The notes below the pieces were generated by a model, which did no database searches, had not been told where the DNA came from, and was given only the letters and a program-made list of their open reading frames with translations. A program made the position numbers and the translations under genes. Positions 16,471 through 25,774 of a DNA stretch of 64,000 nucleotides are shown here, one piece after another. The number at the start of each line of letters is the position of its first letter. The stretch's first letter is position 1. Origin of the DNA: Legionella qingyii (GTDB lineage Bacteria > Pseudomonadota > Gammaproteobacteria > Legionellales > Legionellaceae); NCBI RefSeq assembly GCF_003184185.1, contig NZ_QHJG01000004.1:24516-88515 (forward strand), given 5' to 3'.

Positions 16471-18132
16471 TTAAATTTCAGAAGTGATTTTGAAAGTTTT
16501 CCTTTTTATATCTAAAAGATCCAGTCTATTGATTTTTAGCTCTTCTTCATATGCAATAATATACTGCTCAATTTCAGTTTTACTTTCTCTAATAAGTTGT
16601 AATTCATGATGAAAATCAACATACTCGCTCGACTTATTGTCATCCTTAAACGCATCACTTATTTTTGCTCGTGCTGAAGTATAATTCTCTAAATTTTTTC
16701 TAATGGAATCAGAGATAAAATAAGATTTACCATTGTAATTAAAAAATTCGCTTTTAACTGTTAACAGAGGAAAATCTTTTTCAAATTGCACTTTTAATTT
16801 CTTGAGATCACTGCCTACATTTCTCACATGGCGAACAATAACACAGTTATCAGGAACATCGGTTGAGAAACCCAAAGTATAAGTTAAGAGTCTATGTAAA
16901 TACCATTGTGCCTGCTGATTATCTATTCCTTTGTCAAAGTCATATTCCAGTGCTTTTTGATAATTATTAAAATTTTGGTAAAAATCATGAGGGGCATTTG
17001 TAAATGCCTCATAGAGGCAAGCTCTTTTGACACAAAAATCTAAATCTTTTCCAATTAAACCTTTAATGACTTGCTGATGACTAACAATGACACTTATAAC
17101 TTGAGCAATATATTTTTTTTTCTCACCTAGTTGAGCAAGTAAATTTTTTCGCTCTTTTATAATTTCCTGTCTAGTAGTCAGATCATCGTCCCATTGCATG
17201 GAGGATATAAGTAGTTTTGCCTCATAATCAGTTGTATTAAAACTAAAATCAACTGATTTTAATTGTGTTGCTAAATCAACCGGACCTCTATTCGTCCTAT
17301 AATAGGCCGTATCTATAATACCCTTTACAGTAGACAACCTCTCATGGAGAGCCTCAAGCTCTTCGACCTGTTGCTTAATTTCCGCATCCAGTTTTGATAT
17401 TTCAAGTTTGTCTTCAATTAATTTACAAACTTGTTCGAAATCAAATTTTTTCTTATTAATCTCATAGACCTCATTGGCCATCGCGGCATATAAATCGGGT
17501 GGAATTCGTCCTCCTTTTAAACGTTCATAGATTTCGCCTGTTTTCTGTGTAATTGACTCGATTTCATCAAGAAATTTTTTCAACAGCTCCAGATCGGACT
17601 GAATTGAGTCACGTAATATGGGATCAATTCGCCCCAATTTAAATTGAATATTGAAAGTATGTTGTTTTAATCGGGCATAAAGTTGGGCAACCGCGTTTTT
17701 ATTTCTCGAAAAAACTTCGCCATGTTCTTTGGGGTCAAGTTTAGGGTATAAATCCTCTTCAATAACGGAAAGATCGGTTTCAATCTGCCCTATGTTTGCA
17801 ATGGCAGTCTTCAGCAGTTTATTGCGATTCTCAAGTAAGAGAATGCACGCGCTTCTGGGCATGGGCTCTTGTAGACGTTCCTCTATCGCCTGAATTTGTT
17901 CCTGTAAATGAGCGGTGATGGCATCGCGTTTTTTTAATAAAGCTTTTGCATCATTATTGATTGCCACACAGCGATAGATTTTTTTCTGAGTTTTTGCCGT
18001 GTCAGCCAATGCGTAACCTTCCTCCCTTAAAAATTTTTCTCTTTCATGATCGGCATTAGGTGAAAACGCTTCGATTATAGCAACCCGGTCTCTTCCTTGC
18101 TTTTGCTTATGCTTTATTTTGCCATCTTTCAT
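16471..18132 (-). CDS. 5' part of a frameshifted coiled-coil repeat protein
   Basis: This 553-aa, soluble protein is rich in Lys, Glu and Leu, with several coiled-coil stretches. Examples are around residues 70-110 and 215-270 (ISKLDAEIKQQVEELEALHE). The last 90 residues are a copy of the repeat unit in the next frame: FNYNGKSYFISDSIRKNLENY, then an EIEQYIIAYEEELKINRLDLL coil. The unit then breaks off at KTFKITSEI. It is not recognised. AAGAG lies upstream of the ATG. Its large size, coiled coils and lack of relatives fit a Dot/Icm-type substrate, but only as an inference. Confidence 0.6.
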   Translation of the reverse strand: MKDGKIKHKQKQGRDRVAIIEAFSPNADHEREKFLREEGYALADTAKTQKKIYRCVAINNDAKALLKKRDAITAHLQEQIQAIEERLQEPMPRSACILLLENRNKLLKTAIANIGQIETDLSVIEEDLYPKLDPKEHGEVFSRNKNAVAQLYARLKQHTFNIQFKLGRIDPILRDSIQSDLELLKKFLDEIESITQKTGEIYERLKGGRIPPDLYAAMANEVYEINKKKFDFEQVCKLIEDKLEISKLDAEIKQQVEELEALHERLSTVKGIIDTAYYRTNRGPVDLATQLKSVDFSFNTTDYEAKLLISSMQWDDDLTTRQEIIKERKNLLAQLGEKKKYIAQVISVIVSHQQVIKGLIGKDLDFCVKRACLYEAFTNAPHDFYQNFNNYQKALEYDFDKGIDNQQAQWYLHRLLTYTLGFSTDVPDNCVIVRHVRNVGSDLKKLKVQFEKDFPLLTVKSEFFNYNGKSYFISDSIRKNLENYTSARAKISDAFKDDNKSSEYVDFHHELQLIRESKTEIEQYIIAYEEELKINRLDLLDIKRKTFKITSEI

Positions 18133-18314
18133 ATAAGATACTCTTATTGGTTTACCCCCAGCATCATATGATTATAAATCGCACACATTAAGCAATTATT
18201 AAATATTTGAGTGAATTTTTAGTAATTTTGTCTATAAATTTATAAATAAGAGATTAAGCAAAAAAGCTATCTAAAATTAGTCAGGATGCATGATAAGAAA
18301 CTGAAGGAGTCGAA

Positions 18315-19838
18315 TTAATTATAGGCAAACTGTAAACAGACTCCCTCTGATTGCTCCGAATCGAGTTCTAAAAGACGATAGATATCTTGAACAGCTTCCT
18401 CTTTAGGATTAAGTTGTTTTTGATAGGTATCATTTAATCGATACCCCACATAGATTAGCGTTACACCCAAGGCAATTGGCCAAGAAGCAACGGCCGCAGT
18501 AATAAGAAATGCAATTCCCCCCACATTAAAGGCCATGTTGTTCCAAAATTCGAGGTAATTTTTGCTGCATTCATCGTTGAGATTTTTTAAGAGTTGGCGA
18601 TGATGATCATCGTCCAGGATTTTACCATTTGCCAATTCACGTCGTACCGCAATAGATGATTTTTGGTATTTTTTATATTCTTCCGCGGTGTTATACAATG
18701 CATTACCAAGCATACTAAATAATGCAATTCCGGCTAAAGCAAGTGGACCGGTACATACCATACTGATTGCAAAACAGGTGGCAATTAGGTTTGCTCCTAC
18801 TATGTTAATTGCAAAATAGGTGCATTGAGCTTCCCATTCATCATTTAGTACATCAATCTGGCGCTGAATGACGGCTTGTTCGAAGGTTGTTGCATCATTT
18901 AATTGTGTCTGTAATTCCTGGACATGATCCTGATATTGGCCGGCTTCAAAAAGCCACTGTGCTAACAACAATAATGTGTCGAAAGTAAGGCTAGCAACAA
19001 TAATTAGTGGAACAGCAGAGCCAGCAATATGAAAAAAATTATTATAAGTAGTTAACAAACCTACTCCAGCCCAAACCAAATCACTAGCCATGATAAAACC
19101 ACGTTTTTCCATTTCTTGTTTCAGTACTTTCTTTGACGATAATTCTTCACTTATTGCGGACTGGAGAATATGTTTGAGCACTAAGATTAAATTAATCACA
19201 AAACGGAATGTATAGAGGAAAATACCCAGATCAGTAATGGCTTTGCGTGAGTTATTCAGAAAATTAATGCCATCGATAAAACTGTATTGATTACCAAGAA
19301 CCGTATTAACTTCTTGAATCAATTCAGAAACAGAACTCTTCTGAAGATAAATAATTACATAATTTGCTAGACTGCGGCTGTGGGTGAATTGAGAACGCCA
19401 GGTGTTTAAAGCACCGACATTTTGGCGTAATTTGGAAATACTAATAAATGATGTCAGATGATCTAGAATGCTTGTTTGCAATCCCTCTATCATGAACTCC
19501 GAGAAATTATCAATTGATTTTCGCTTTTCTTGTGCAAGGTCTATTTTATAAAATGCCTCTAATTTTTTGCGAAATTGTTTTAATTTTTTCAAATCAGAAT
19601 CAACAAAATCAAGTTGATAATAAGAAATTAGCGAATCACACAAGAAATACAAATAATGCACAGTAACGCTTTCTTGTGTCCAACATGATTTATTCGATAT
19701 AAATACTTGATGAAACGATAAAAATTCATCATTTAATCGATCTAAATGAAACTCATCCTCTTTAAAGGAAAGATTATTTTTTTTCAATGAATTATTAAAA
19801 AAAGCATGCTTTATGAGACCAATTTTTGATTTTCCCAT
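18315..19838 (-). CDS. Hypothetical membrane protein, effector-like orphan
   Basis: The frame extends to a TTG at 19877. The ATG at 19838 follows AAAGAGTTCTTTT and is a better start (507 aa). A helical N-terminal region of about 210 residues precedes clustered hydrophobic segments. These lie roughly at 215-235 (LGIFLYTFRFVINLILVL), 265-305 (VPLIIVASLTFDTLLLLA), 350-390 (ANLIATCFAISMVCTGPLAL) and 445-475. Short coiled-coil linkers separate them. No signal peptide and no catalytic motif are seen. A transmembrane protein with long soluble parts could act in the cell's own membrane or, if secreted, in a host membrane. Function is unknown. Confidence 0.55.
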   Translation of the reverse strand: MGKSKIGLIKHAFFNNSLKKNNLSFKEDEFHLDRLNDEFLSFHQVFISNKSCWTQESVTVHYLYFLCDSLISYYQLDFVDSDLKKLKQFRKKLEAFYKIDLAQEKRKSIDNFSEFMIEGLQTSILDHLTSFISISKLRQNVGALNTWRSQFTHSRSLANYVIIYLQKSSVSELIQEVNTVLGNQYSFIDGINFLNNSRKAITDLGIFLYTFRFVINLILVLKHILQSAISEELSSKKVLKQEMEKRGFIMASDLVWAGVGLLTTYNNFFHIAGSAVPLIIVASLTFDTLLLLAQWLFEAGQYQDHVQELQTQLNDATTFEQAVIQRQIDVLNDEWEAQCTYFAINIVGANLIATCFAISMVCTGPLALAGIALFSMLGNALYNTAEEYKKYQKSSIAVRRELANGKILDDDHHRQLLKNLNDECSKNYLEFWNNMAFNVGGIAFLITAAVASWPIALGVTLIYVGYRLNDTYQKQLNPKEEAVQDIYRLLELDSEQSEGVCLQFAYN

Positions 19839-20068
19839 AAAAGAACTCTTTGAGATGAATTGTGAAGAATTGCTCAATTGTACTATGGGTATTTAGAAAC
19901 AGATTAAAACAATAGTGTTAATTTTCTGCAAAAAAATAGTTAAAAAAAAAGTAAATGATCAAAATCAAAATTAAGAGAATGATTTAAGTACAAAAGCACC
20001 CTCTTTTTTTTCTAAAAACTAATTGATAAACTCTCTCCCCAAATAATCCATAATCCCGAGATATAAAG

Positions 20069-21253
20069 TTGACTCTTGATGCAAATAATTCCTCTGATTC
20101 TATTGAAGAAAATTCTTTAGAAAAAGAGAAAGTGGTTATTATTATTCCAACGCACAATGAAGCGCTGGTCATTCAATCAACAATAGAACAAGTATTTGCA
20201 TCAGTAGAACAAATTGAGCAATATGATATTCATATTTTAATTTTTGATAGCGCCTCTACAGATAACACAAAACAAATTGTTACTTCATTACAGAGCAATT
20301 ATCCAAAATTACATTTACAAAATGAGCCCACTAAATCCGGACTTGGTTCTGCTTATTTGCAAGCCATGAATTATGCGTTAACTGCTCTAAATGCAGATAT
20401 TATTTTTGAATTTGATGCGGATCTATCTCACCAACCCAAGTATATTCGCCCTATCTTAGATATGTTGCAAAATTGTGATTGTGTGCTGGGAAGCCGTTAT
20501 GTAGAAGGTGGAAGTATTCCGAGTAATTGGGAATTACATCGAAAATTATTCTCCATTTTAGGCAATTACATTGCTCGAGCAGTACTCACACCAAAATATA
20601 AGGATTTTACCAGTGGTTTTCGTGCTACTCGCAGGCAACAACTTATAAAAATTCTGCCTCATCAATTTCTTACAAATCATTATGCATATAAAATGCAGTT
20701 GTTGTGGCTTTTACATAAAAATAAAGCAAAAATTCGTGAGTATCCCATTGATTTTATCGATCGAAATCAAGGGTACAGCAAATTACCTAAAAACAGTGTT
20801 GTTGATTCACTGCGAGTCGTTTTTACTTTACGATATCATGAAATCAAGCGCTATTTGAAAATGTGTCTTGTTGGCTCCTTGGGTATTTTTGTACAGTTTA
20901 TTACCTACAATGTATTGCGTGAATACTTTCAATTCTCGCCTTTTGAGGCCTCACAAATTGCAGTATGTGCAGCGATCATTAATAATTTCTTTTTAAATAG
21001 CAAAATTACATTTAGCGCCAAGAATAAATTACCCTGGTCCTTAAAAATAAAGCGGCTGTTGATTTTTACTATTTATTCAGTATTTATTATTAACTTACAA
21101 AGTTATTGGTTACGCTTAGGAATTTTTTGTTTTGGCGTCGGACCTTTACGTGAAAATATAATCATGGGTATCGGCATTGGATTAATGTCTCTTTTAAATT
21201 ACTACACTTATTCTCGTCATATATGGGCAGATAAATATGTACTTAGTAATTAA
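20069..21253 (+). CDS. GT2 polyprenyl-phosphate glycosyltransferase fused to a GtrA-like membrane domain
   Basis: This is a 394-aa two-domain protein. The N-terminal DPM1-like GT2 domain (about 20-240) shows VVIIIPTHNEA, FDSASTDNT, the DxD motif at Asp116-Asp118 (FEFDADLSH), GSRYVEGG and the DFTSGFRA signature. The C-terminal GtrA/PF04138 domain (about 262-390) has four membrane segments, from YLKMCLVGSLGIFVQFITYN to YYTYSRHIWA. Such enzymes load a sugar onto undecaprenyl or dolichyl phosphate and flip it. The only usable start is TTG at 20069; a stop lies at 20051 in frame and GAG sits 8 nt before. It is followed 20 nt later by a GT39 gene, likely the user of the lipid-linked sugar. Confidence 0.88.
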   Translation: MTLDANNSSDSIEENSLEKEKVVIIIPTHNEALVIQSTIEQVFASVEQIEQYDIHILIFDSASTDNTKQIVTSLQSNYPKLHLQNEPTKSGLGSAYLQAMNYALTALNADIIFEFDADLSHQPKYIRPILDMLQNCDCVLGSRYVEGGSIPSNWELHRKLFSILGNYIARAVLTPKYKDFTSGFRATRRQQLIKILPHQFLTNHYAYKMQLLWLLHKNKAKIREYPIDFIDRNQGYSKLPKNSVVDSLRVVFTLRYHEIKRYLKMCLVGSLGIFVQFITYNVLREYFQFSPFEASQIAVCAAIINNFFLNSKITFSAKNKLPWSLKIKRLLIFTIYSVFIINLQSYWLRLGIFCFGVGPLRENIIMGIGIGLMSLLNYYTYSRHIWADKYVLSN

Positions 21254-21273
21254 AGATAACTATTGTCATAAAA

Positions 21274-22773
21274 ATGGAGCGACAAAAAATAATTTCACCC
21301 ATGAATATTCTACCGGGAAATGGATATCCATCAGAGAAACAAGCAAATAATGGGATTATTTTGTGGGCTTTTTTAAGCTCGCGAAGTGTTTACCTGTTTT
21401 TAACTCTGTATTTTATCATTTTACTCTTCTTAGCACCTATAAATATATTATCTCTTGATACGTACTATTATTGGGATTGGAGCCGACACCTGGCATTATC
21501 CTATTATGACGGCTCCCCAATGATTGCATATTTTATTAGGCTTGCAACTTTATTGTTCGGAGATAACCTATTTGCCTTGAGTTTTATAGGCATCACCTGC
21601 ATTGCCATCTCGAGTGGGATTATTTATAAAAGTGCTCGATTTTTTTTATCCCCTGAAGCAAGCTGTATTACTATGTTATCCTGGCTATTTTCCCCACTAG
21701 TCACCTTAGATATTTTAAAACAAACGACCTATGATACGCCCCTTGCATTATTTTGGTCATTAACCCTGTATTACACTATAAAATTTATTCAAACCAATAG
21801 AATAAGAGACCTGTACTTAATTGGTATAAGCTCCGGATTGATGATGTTATCCAAATATAGTGGCATCGTTTTAATCCTTTCCCTGCTGATTTTTTTAATT
21901 TTTAGTACCTATCGTTCAATTTTCAAATCAAGACATTTTTATTTTGCTACGATTCTAGCCATTATTATTTTTAGTCCAGTAATTTTCTGGAATTATCAAA
22001 ATCATTGGCAATCATTTATCTATCAGTTAACCACTCATAAACTTAATCCTGGAGTAAACCCTTTTTATCATGCTGTAAAAACATTGTTTACCTCATTCAT
22101 CCCGTCACTAAATATTATGCTTCTTCCTCCATTTTTAGTACGAAACCAAAAACTGGATGAAAAAAGTGCATCGGTTGTGACATTGTGCCGTACCATTTGT
22201 ATTACTTTTCTTTGTTTTTACTTATATACCGCAAGCCAAGCAGGGATTAGGGAGTTTTGGCTGACTCCGTACATAATTAGCAGTGCGATTTTATTTGGAT
22301 ATTGGTTTACAACATTTAATTATCGTAAATTCGCCATTTTATTGCTCATACTTTATGCAATAATTAGTCTCTGCATTCTAATAGATAACACCTCCAAATT
22401 TAATTTTATCAAATCAAAAAAACTTATCTCCTATCATTTAATCCAAAAATTTAATGCGAGTCATACAGAGTTACCCGATACAGTCTTTACTTCAGGCTGG
22501 TTTACAGCACGCATGCTCTTTTTCCTCAAAAACAAGCCGATTATTTATACTTTAGGTTGTGGCACTGCTCAAAACCAATATGCTTTATGGAATGTTGACA
22601 TCAATCAAAAAATTGCAGATAAGACTTTGAAAGAAATATTGTATATTGATCGGCATGACCGCCAGAGTTGCTTGAAACAATATTTTGATCAATGTCAAAA
22701 AATACCTACTCATGTACATCCATTTAGACATAAGGAATATGCACTGAATGTGTATAAATGCCGAAATTTTTAA
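21274..22773 (+). CDS. GT39/ArnT-like integral-membrane glycosyltransferase
   Basis: This 499-aa protein has about ten membrane segments. The GT39/PMT_2 signature is in the first periplasmic loop: LSLDTYYYWDWSRHLALSYY with the catalytic-type Asp, then DGSPMIAYFIR. Family members (ArnT, RgtA-D, PMT) transfer sugars from polyprenyl phosphate carriers to lipid A, LPS core or protein. Here the donor is probably made by the GT2-GtrA protein encoded 20 nt upstream. The acceptor cannot be read from sequence. A second ATG lies at 21301; neither has a strong ribosome site, which fits coupling. A terminator follows. Confidence 0.85.
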   Translation: MERQKIISPMNILPGNGYPSEKQANNGIILWAFLSSRSVYLFLTLYFIILLFLAPINILSLDTYYYWDWSRHLALSYYDGSPMIAYFIRLATLLFGDNLFALSFIGITCIAISSGIIYKSARFFLSPEASCITMLSWLFSPLVTLDILKQTTYDTPLALFWSLTLYYTIKFIQTNRIRDLYLIGISSGLMMLSKYSGIVLILSLLIFLIFSTYRSIFKSRHFYFATILAIIIFSPVIFWNYQNHWQSFIYQLTTHKLNPGVNPFYHAVKTLFTSFIPSLNIMLLPPFLVRNQKLDEKSASVVTLCRTICITFLCFYLYTASQAGIREFWLTPYIISSAILFGYWFTTFNYRKFAILLLILYAIISLCILIDNTSKFNFIKSKKLISYHLIQKFNASHTELPDTVFTSGWFTARMLFFLKNKPIIYTLGCGTAQNQYALWNVDINQKIADKTLKEILYIDRHDRQSCLKQYFDQCQKIPTHVHPFRHKEYALNVYKCRNF

Positions 22774-22816
22774 GAACTCATCATGAAAATATCCATAAAA
22801 TATAGCGTTAGTGACA

Positions 22817-22847
22817 GGCCAGCTTGATAGCTGGCCAATCTTTTTTT
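22817..22847 (+). terminator. Rho-independent terminator after the glycosyltransferase pair
   Basis: GGCCAGCT-TGAT-AGCTGGCC forms an 8-bp perfect stem with a tetraloop, followed by AATCTTTTTTT. It is a textbook terminator 44 nt after the GT39 stop. Confidence 0.92.
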
Positions 22848-22905
22848 AACGTATTCATCGAATTATGTTACCATCCACTTTATTAGATTTTGATAAGGAC
22901 CATCG

Positions 22906-23775
22906 ATGCTTAAATTACTCTTTCTCTTTATTACATTATTTTCTTCAATATGTTTTGCTGATGAAAAAGAAATAGCAATTACTATGGATGATTTGCCTCT
23001 TGTTGCCTCAAGAATGGATACCCCCGGAAATCGACAACGATCAACCGAACGCTTTACCCAAATTGTACAAACATTCCAAAAATATAAAGTTCCAGTCACG
23101 GGTTTTGTGATTGCAGGAGCGATAGAAAAAGGTCAATGGGATTTCCTTGAGCAATTTCGTCAGGCAGGCTTTATGTTAGGTAATCATACTTACTCACATT
23201 ATAATCTGAATCAGATCAACACTGAAAAATATATTGCAGATGTAGATCGTGCCGATAAAATTCTTACGCCAATAATGACTCAACCCAAATATTTTCGCTA
23301 TCCCTATCTAGCGGAAGGAAATAAAGCCAAAAAACAAGAAGTATATGCTTATCTAAAGAAACATAATTACACTATTGCCCCTGTAACCATTGATAGTAAA
23401 GATTTTGACTTTAATGAAATGCTTTATAAAGTTCCATATCGTTCACGAGTAAATTATATTCAAAAGTTAAAACCACGTTATTTGGCTTATATATGGAAGC
23501 AAACACTAAGAGCCGAGAAAAACTCTAAGGGCGGAAATACCAAGCAAATATTATTAATTCATGCGAACCTTCTTAATAGCTATGTATTAGGGGATATTTT
23601 GGAAATGTATCAAAAAAATGGATATAAATTTATTAGTTTGACTGAGGCACTGAAAAATCCTGCCCCAATCATTAATTTTTCTCCTGCTATGAAAAAGGAT
23701 ACTTTAGGAGCACAATTGAAAAATGAATTCATCAATATTCCCAAGTCAAAAGAAAATTATGTAACACCTGAGTAA
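22906..23775 (+). CDS. Exported polysaccharide deacetylase (NodB/CE4 family)
   Basis: This 289-aa protein has a short signal peptide (LFLFITLFSSICFA, cut near residue 18). The NodB domain follows at once. Motif 1 is TMDDL with Asp28 and Asp29, and motif 2 is NHTYSH with His94 and His98 as metal ligands. RYPYLAEGN corresponds to motif 3, usually R-x-P-[YW]. The C-terminal ILLIHANLLNSY carries the catalytic His region. CE4 enzymes remove acetyl groups from peptidoglycan or other glycans; here the enzyme should be periplasmic. AAGGA lies 7 nt before the ATG. It lies between a terminator and a palindromic repeat, so it is probably a single-gene unit. Confidence 0.88.
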   Translation: MLKLLFLFITLFSSICFADEKEIAITMDDLPLVASRMDTPGNRQRSTERFTQIVQTFQKYKVPVTGFVIAGAIEKGQWDFLEQFRQAGFMLGNHTYSHYNLNQINTEKYIADVDRADKILTPIMTQPKYFRYPYLAEGNKAKKQEVYAYLKKHNYTIAPVTIDSKDFDFNEMLYKVPYRSRVNYIQKLKPRYLAYIWKQTLRAEKNSKGGNTKQILLIHANLLNSYVLGDILEMYQKNGYKFISLTEALKNPAPIINFSPAMKKDTLGAQLKNEFINIPKSKENYVTPE

Positions 23776-23792
23776 ATTTCAATCGTCTTTTC

Positions 23793-23866
23793 AACCTGGG
23801 TGCGGCGAAGCGGAACCCAGATAGTTCTATATCAACTCCCGGGTTCCGCTTCGCTGCACCCAGGTT
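23793..23866. repeat. Palindromic gene-end repeat, best-preserved copy
   Basis: The arm from 23793 (AACCTGGGTGCGGCGAAG, then CGGAACCC) pairs with the arm ending at 23866 over 26 bp with a single mismatch, around a 22-nt centre. It begins 18 nt after the deacetylase stop and could form a very stable RNA stem-loop. Confidence 0.85.
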
Positions 23867-23901
23867 ACAATGTGATTAAACAAATCAGTACTGGAGGTTA
23901 A

Positions 23902-24249
23902 ATGTTAATACTTGCTATTCTTTTATTTCTTGCTGCAGTAGTTTGTGGTCTCTTTCTTTTGACAGCAATACTACAAGACAGGCCGATTAATATAACGGTG
24001 AGAAATCTTCATGCAGTTTTTGCAGCATTGGGGTTGCTCATAATCATCGCTCATATGCTTGCATTTGCGACAGGTAAATCGACACTTCTTGCCGTAAGTT
24101 TAATCTTTTTGATCGTTGCTGCATTAGGTGGATTGAGCATGGTTGCACTTGCTAAGAAAGGTAAAGCACTTCCCAAAAAGGCAGTACTTGTTCATCCAAT
24201 AATTGCCCTTGCCGGATTAATTGCTTTAGTAATCTATGTATTACCCTGA
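23902..24249 (+). CDS. Small four-helix membrane protein
   Basis: This 115-aa protein is almost entirely hydrophobic, with four membrane segments at about 2-24, 34-56, 62-84 and 94-113. Histidines sit at or within segments 2 and 4 (LHAVFAALG, IIAHMLAF and VHPIIALAG), an arrangement that could hold a heme, but this is only a suggestion. GGAGG before the ATG is near-perfect. Its TGA ends directly against the stop of the convergent DJ-1 gene, with no spacer. Not recognised as a named family. Confidence 0.65.
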   Translation: MLILAILLFLAAVVCGLFLLTAILQDRPINITVRNLHAVFAALGLLIIIAHMLAFATGKSTLLAVSLIFLIVAALGGLSMVALAKKGKALPKKAVLVHPIIALAGLIALVIYVLP

Positions 24250-24900
24250 TTATTCGGGTTCAAACCTGTGTTTCAATCGTTCACGAAGCGATTGAACTAA
24301 TATCGGTGGTGCCTTATCTGGTGATCCTGAGTCAAACGGTGGTTCGGGATCATATTCCAAACCAAGTTGTAAACTTTGCGCCACATTTTCATTAATAAGT
24401 TTTGCAGCAAGATATAAGGCCATATCAATACCAGCAGAAACTCCAGCTGCAGTAATAATTTTACCATCCGTTACAAATCGTTTATGTGTCGGTATGGCTC
24501 CCCATTTTTCCAATCGATTCATTACTGCCCAATGAGTTGTTGCTTTAACTCCAGATAAAATTCCTGCTGCTCCCAGGATCAAACTTCCAGTACAGACTGA
24601 AGTAGTCCATAAAGTATGTTCATGAATTGTTTGAATCCATGTAAGAATTTCAGGACATTCACGTAATGCAGTTGCATTACCAGCACCTGGAATCAACACA
24701 ATATCAGTTTGAGAAATTTCATTTAATGCATGCTCAGCAATTAATGTGAGTCCGGAACAAGTACGTACCTGTCCCTTATTTAATGCAACCCGCTGCACGA
24801 TAACTTCTGGCAAACGACTCAGTACCTCATAGGGACCAATTGCGTCGAGAGCCGTCATTCCTTCATAAAATAAAAAAGTAACGTGCAGTGGTTTAGACAT
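24250..24900 (-). CDS. DJ-1/PfpI superfamily protein, isonitrile-hydratase-like
   Basis: This 216-aa protein is of the GATase1-like fold. The nucleophile elbow is TTSVCTGSLILGAAG with Cys103, and the family Glu14-Asp19 pair is in FYEGMTALDAIGPYEVL. LIPGAGN and KATTHWAVMNRLEKWGA also match the InhA/AraC-N-terminal subgroup. It may hydrate isonitriles or act on glyoxal-type carbonyls; sequence does not decide. It has no DNA-binding domain, so it is not the GATase1-AraC regulator. It is the first of a short minus-strand group of small conserved genes in map order. Confidence 0.85.
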   Translation of the reverse strand: MSKPLHVTFLFYEGMTALDAIGPYEVLSRLPEVIVQRVALNKGQVRTCSGLTLIAEHALNEISQTDIVLIPGAGNATALRECPEILTWIQTIHEHTLWTTSVCTGSLILGAAGILSGVKATTHWAVMNRLEKWGAIPTHKRFVTDGKIITAAGVSAGIDMALYLAAKLINENVAQSLQLGLEYDPEPPFDSGSPDKAPPILVQSLRERLKHRFEPE

Positions 24901-24906
24901 GCTTTT

Positions 24907-25251
24907 CTAACCCTTTTTAACAAACTGAGATTTTAATTTCATGGCACCAATTCCCTCAATTTTACAATCAATGTCATGATCTCCATCTACCAAGCGAATA
25001 TTTTTTACTTTGGTACCAACTTTTACTACTTGCGATGATCCTTTTATTTTGAGATCTTTAATTACAGTAACCGTATCCCCATCTTGCAGAATTTGACCGT
25101 GGGCATCTTTAATAATGCGTTGATCGTCATGGCTCTGTTCTTCGACACCATCTTTTGCCCATTCATAGGAACATTCCGGGCAAATTAGTTGATTACCATC
25201 TTCATAAGTATATTCTGAATTACATTTAGGGCATTGGGGTAAAGAAGACAT
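24907..25251 (-). CDS. yjdM: YjdM/PhnA-type zinc-ribbon protein
   Basis: This 114-aa protein matches YjdM (formerly PhnA). An N-terminal zinc ribbon has two Cys pairs ([13 protein letters not shown] and [10 protein letters not shown]). A PhnA beta domain follows, with [20 protein letters not shown] and a conserved end at [10 protein letters not shown]. Despite the old name, YjdM is not phosphonoacetate hydrolase and its role is unclear. It lies 6 nt upstream of the DJ-1-type gene, suggesting co-transcription. Confidence 0.92.
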   Translation of the reverse strand: MSSLPQCPKCNSEYTYEDGNQLICPECSYEWAKDGVEEQSHDDQRIIKDAHGQILQDGDTVTVIKDLKIKGSSQVVKVGTKVKNIRLVDGDHDIDCKIEGIGAMKLKSQFVKKG

Positions 25252-25298
25252 ATTTTTTTCCAGTTAAAAAAGAGATTCATAGTATAGCAAAAACTCAA

Positions 25299-25718
25299 TT
25301 AGTCTCCTACAACACTAATAAGCAGATGACGTTCTTGTGATTGATAACGATGCTCATAGAGATAGATACCTTGCCACGTACCTAAAACCAATGTTCCATT
25401 TTGTATAGGAATGGTTAAACTGATTTGAGTTAATACAGTACGAATATGTGCAGGCATATCATCCGGGCCTTCAATTAAATGTTTAAAAAGTGGATCCCCA
25501 TCCGGAATTAATCGAACCAAAAAATGTTCTAGATCCTTGCGAACCTGAGGATCATAATTTTCACAAAGCATCAAAGAAGCACTAGTATGTTTGAGAAATA
25601 AATGACATAAGCCTTGTTGTATCGTGGTTTTTGATAAGAGCGCTTTCACATCAGCAGTAATATCCTGCGTACCTCGACCAGAAGTGTTAAACGTGATGGA
25701 GAATTGTTCAATTTTCAT
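25299..25718 (-). CDS. yjbQ: YjbQ/UPF0047 family protein
   Basis: This 139-aa protein is of the YjbQ family. Family signs are GLCHLFLKHTSASLMLCEN, DPQVRKDLEHFL and DMPAHIRTVLTQISLTIPI, ending with GTWQGIYLYEHR. Conserved His residues could hold a metal. The family is annotated as having thiamin phosphate synthase activity in E. coli, but the physiological role is uncertain. The gene starts near the YggU gene on the same strand. Confidence 0.92.
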   Translation of the reverse strand: MKIEQFSITFNTSGRGTQDITADVKALLSKTTIQQGLCHLFLKHTSASLMLCENYDPQVRKDLEHFLVRLIPDGDPLFKHLIEGPDDMPAHIRTVLTQISLTIPIQNGTLVLGTWQGIYLYEHRYQSQERHLLISVVGD

Positions 25719-25774
25719 AAGATTAATGATTCGGTTATTGGTTCATTTGTACTATCGCAAAATTACGTCACGAT

